Shown here piece by piece: positions 62,516-64,000 of a DNA stretch of 64,000 nucleotides. The notes beneath the pieces are model-generated. The model searched no databases. It was not told where the DNA came from and saw only the letters and a list, made by a program, of their open reading frames with translations. The stretch lies in assembly GCF_028769735.1 (NCBI RefSeq), contig NC_088170.1, positions 43,568,585-43,632,584 of the forward strand, written 5' to 3'. A program made the translations under genes and the position numbers. The DNA comes from Zonotrichia leucophrys gambelii (taxonomy: Eukaryota > Chordata > Aves > Passeriformes > Passerellidae). Position 1 is the first letter of the stretch. Every line of letters begins with the position of its first letter.

Positions 62516-64000
62516 TTTTGCATTTTTGTTTACAACCAATAAGTGTTTTGATACATACATACATACAATTCATGTATAGATTTTAAATTATATAATCTGG
62601 TTCAGTACAAAAGTTCATTTAGCTCCTTTTAGTGAGGTAGGGCACTTACACTCCCGTGAGCCTTTTCTTTTTCATTCAAAGTAAAAATTTTTAAGCCTAT
62701 GTGAAAGTTGGATGGACCTTCTTGGTAGTGAATCCAGCCCCAAATTATTACCTACATATGATATGTCTTCTTAACGGCTTAAAATAATGGATTTTTGTAG
62801 CCCCTGAAAATTGTGATGTTTGGTGGTTTCTTGTAGTAATGTATTTTTCTGTTTTTAATGCAGTACTTCTACAGGCACAATGGTACTGTTCTATTTTGTA
62901 AGATGCTAGTTGTGAAATACAGTTAGTTGCATAAAATGAGAGTCTGATGTGATATCTGAGAACATACATACCTCATTCCTTGGTGTTGCTGTTTAAACTT
63001 TTTAGACATCAAATGTTAATTATAGGCTGTTTCAGATGGTTAACTACTGACCTGTTTATTATGTATTCTGCTTTATCTTACTAAAAATAGGATGTCTGTT
63101 CATTGCTGTTACCTGGCCAAATTTAGTATCTGTAAAATATGCTTTTTAAGGTTCTTAAATGTTTTTGGGGCCAGGCTAGTGTTCAGAATAGCATACACTA
63201 GTTTTTAAAAGAAAAAAGACATGCTTTGCAACTTTATTTTTTTATATTTTATTTTTAGATGGGACTATTTGCAGAATATACTGATGTAATGGATTACAAA
63301 AGAGCTGAAACTGTTTAATCAGTTTAAGGATAGTAAATCTCATTGCAAGAAGTTTTATGAAATGTGTTTCTAATTTGAAATGTAATGAATTCTAACACAT
63401 TTCAGAATTCCTTGCAAAGAAATAGTAATCTATTACCAGTATTTCACTAAATGGGAAATGTATTTTTATTTAAGTTTATGTGAATAAACCACCCAGCACT
63501 GCCAACAAAAGGATTCTATCTTCAGAATTAAGTAGCTGTTTGGTTTGAAGGGAAGGATGGAGTGGATTTTACTATGATTCAACTGTCTCTAGAGAATAAT
63601 CTCAACAATGTGTTACAAGTGTGGTTATCAAAAATAATGCAGAAAGTCTCAGTGTTCATTATGGAACAAGACCATTTCTACAACAGGTGCTGCAGAAGTC
63701 AGCTGGGTTCTTAAAAGCTGTGGTGGTTTTAACTGAACAATTAGGTTGCCAGAGTTTTATCGCAATGATGCTCGTTTTAGCATGAAGCAAAGTTGAGTTT
63801 TTGCCTGTTGGTGATTAAAAGAATATGACAATACTGACAGCAGAGTAGACAAATTCTAAGCAAAATACTGCATTTGAGTCTGTTCATAATATAATTTAAA
63901 TGAATTTCACTTTCATAATTTCTAAATAATTTTGACTTGTAGTAATCCTAAATCCTTTTTTCTAACTGTAAATATATTTAAAAGCATCTTTACTCCATTT
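62516..64000. other. Distal YAF2 3' UTR or downstream intergenic DNA
   Basis: AT-rich. It includes a short CATA microsatellite (about 62552-62567) and no exon of a following gene. In human the next gene on this side is GXYLT1, which is not visible here. Confidence 0.5.
63483..63488 (+). terminator. YAF2: Candidate AATAAA poly(A) signal of YAF2 (distal)
   Basis: Second perfect hexamer about 2.4 kb after the stop, with a ca-rich stretch downstream. It could serve a longer transcript form. Confidence 0.4.

Overview
The window is vertebrate nuclear DNA and almost certainly from a bird. It has short coding exons separated by long AT-rich introns and one CpG-island promoter. Every recognisable transposon is a CR1 LINE, and no mammalian SINE or L1 is seen. 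Two protein-coding genes are supported, both on the + strand: ZCRB1 at the left edge and YAF2 on the right. Their adjacency matches the ZCRB1/PPHLN1/YAF2 neighbourhood of human 12q12, recalled from general knowledge. The species cannot be fixed from the sequence.

Layout: 1-6885 holds ZCRB1 from its first coding exon through its 3' UTR; the promoter and 5' non-coding exon lie to the left, outside the window. 6886-38340 is a gene-poor interval. It contains a decayed CR1 reverse-transcriptase fragment (about 15.3-15.7 kb), an orphan CpG-rich patch (17.3-17.7 kb), a short CR1 tail (21.7 kb), a tandem array of about six copies of a roughly 176-bp unit with telomere-like CCCTAA stretches (24.5-25.5 kb), two larger minus-strand CR1 copies (26.3-27.4 and 30.6-31.2 kb) and a long polypurine tract (33.2-33.6 kb). 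38340-39310 is a strong CpG island containing the YAF2 promoter region and its first two exons. 39115-58197 is the 19-kb second intron of YAF2. Exons 3 and 4 lie at 58.2 and 60.9 kb. A CR1 copy sits about 170 bp after the YAF2 stop codon, within the probable 3' UTR.

Both proteins can be assembled completely from exons in frame: ZCRB1 gives 216 aa and YAF2 gives 180 aa. ZCRB1 is the 31K RNA-binding protein of the U11/U12 minor-spliceosome particle. YAF2 is a RYBP-family subunit of variant Polycomb repressive complex 1. They share no pathway; their proximity is old synteny and not an operon-like arrangement. All nine introns between coding exons have ordinary GT-AG ends.

I did not find an obviously new biological system. 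The items most worth checking are the telomere-like tandem array, the CR1 inside the YAF2 3' UTR, the orphan CpG-rich patch, and a perfect 24-bp palindrome abutting a 26-bp sequence that recurs exactly 3.7 kb away.
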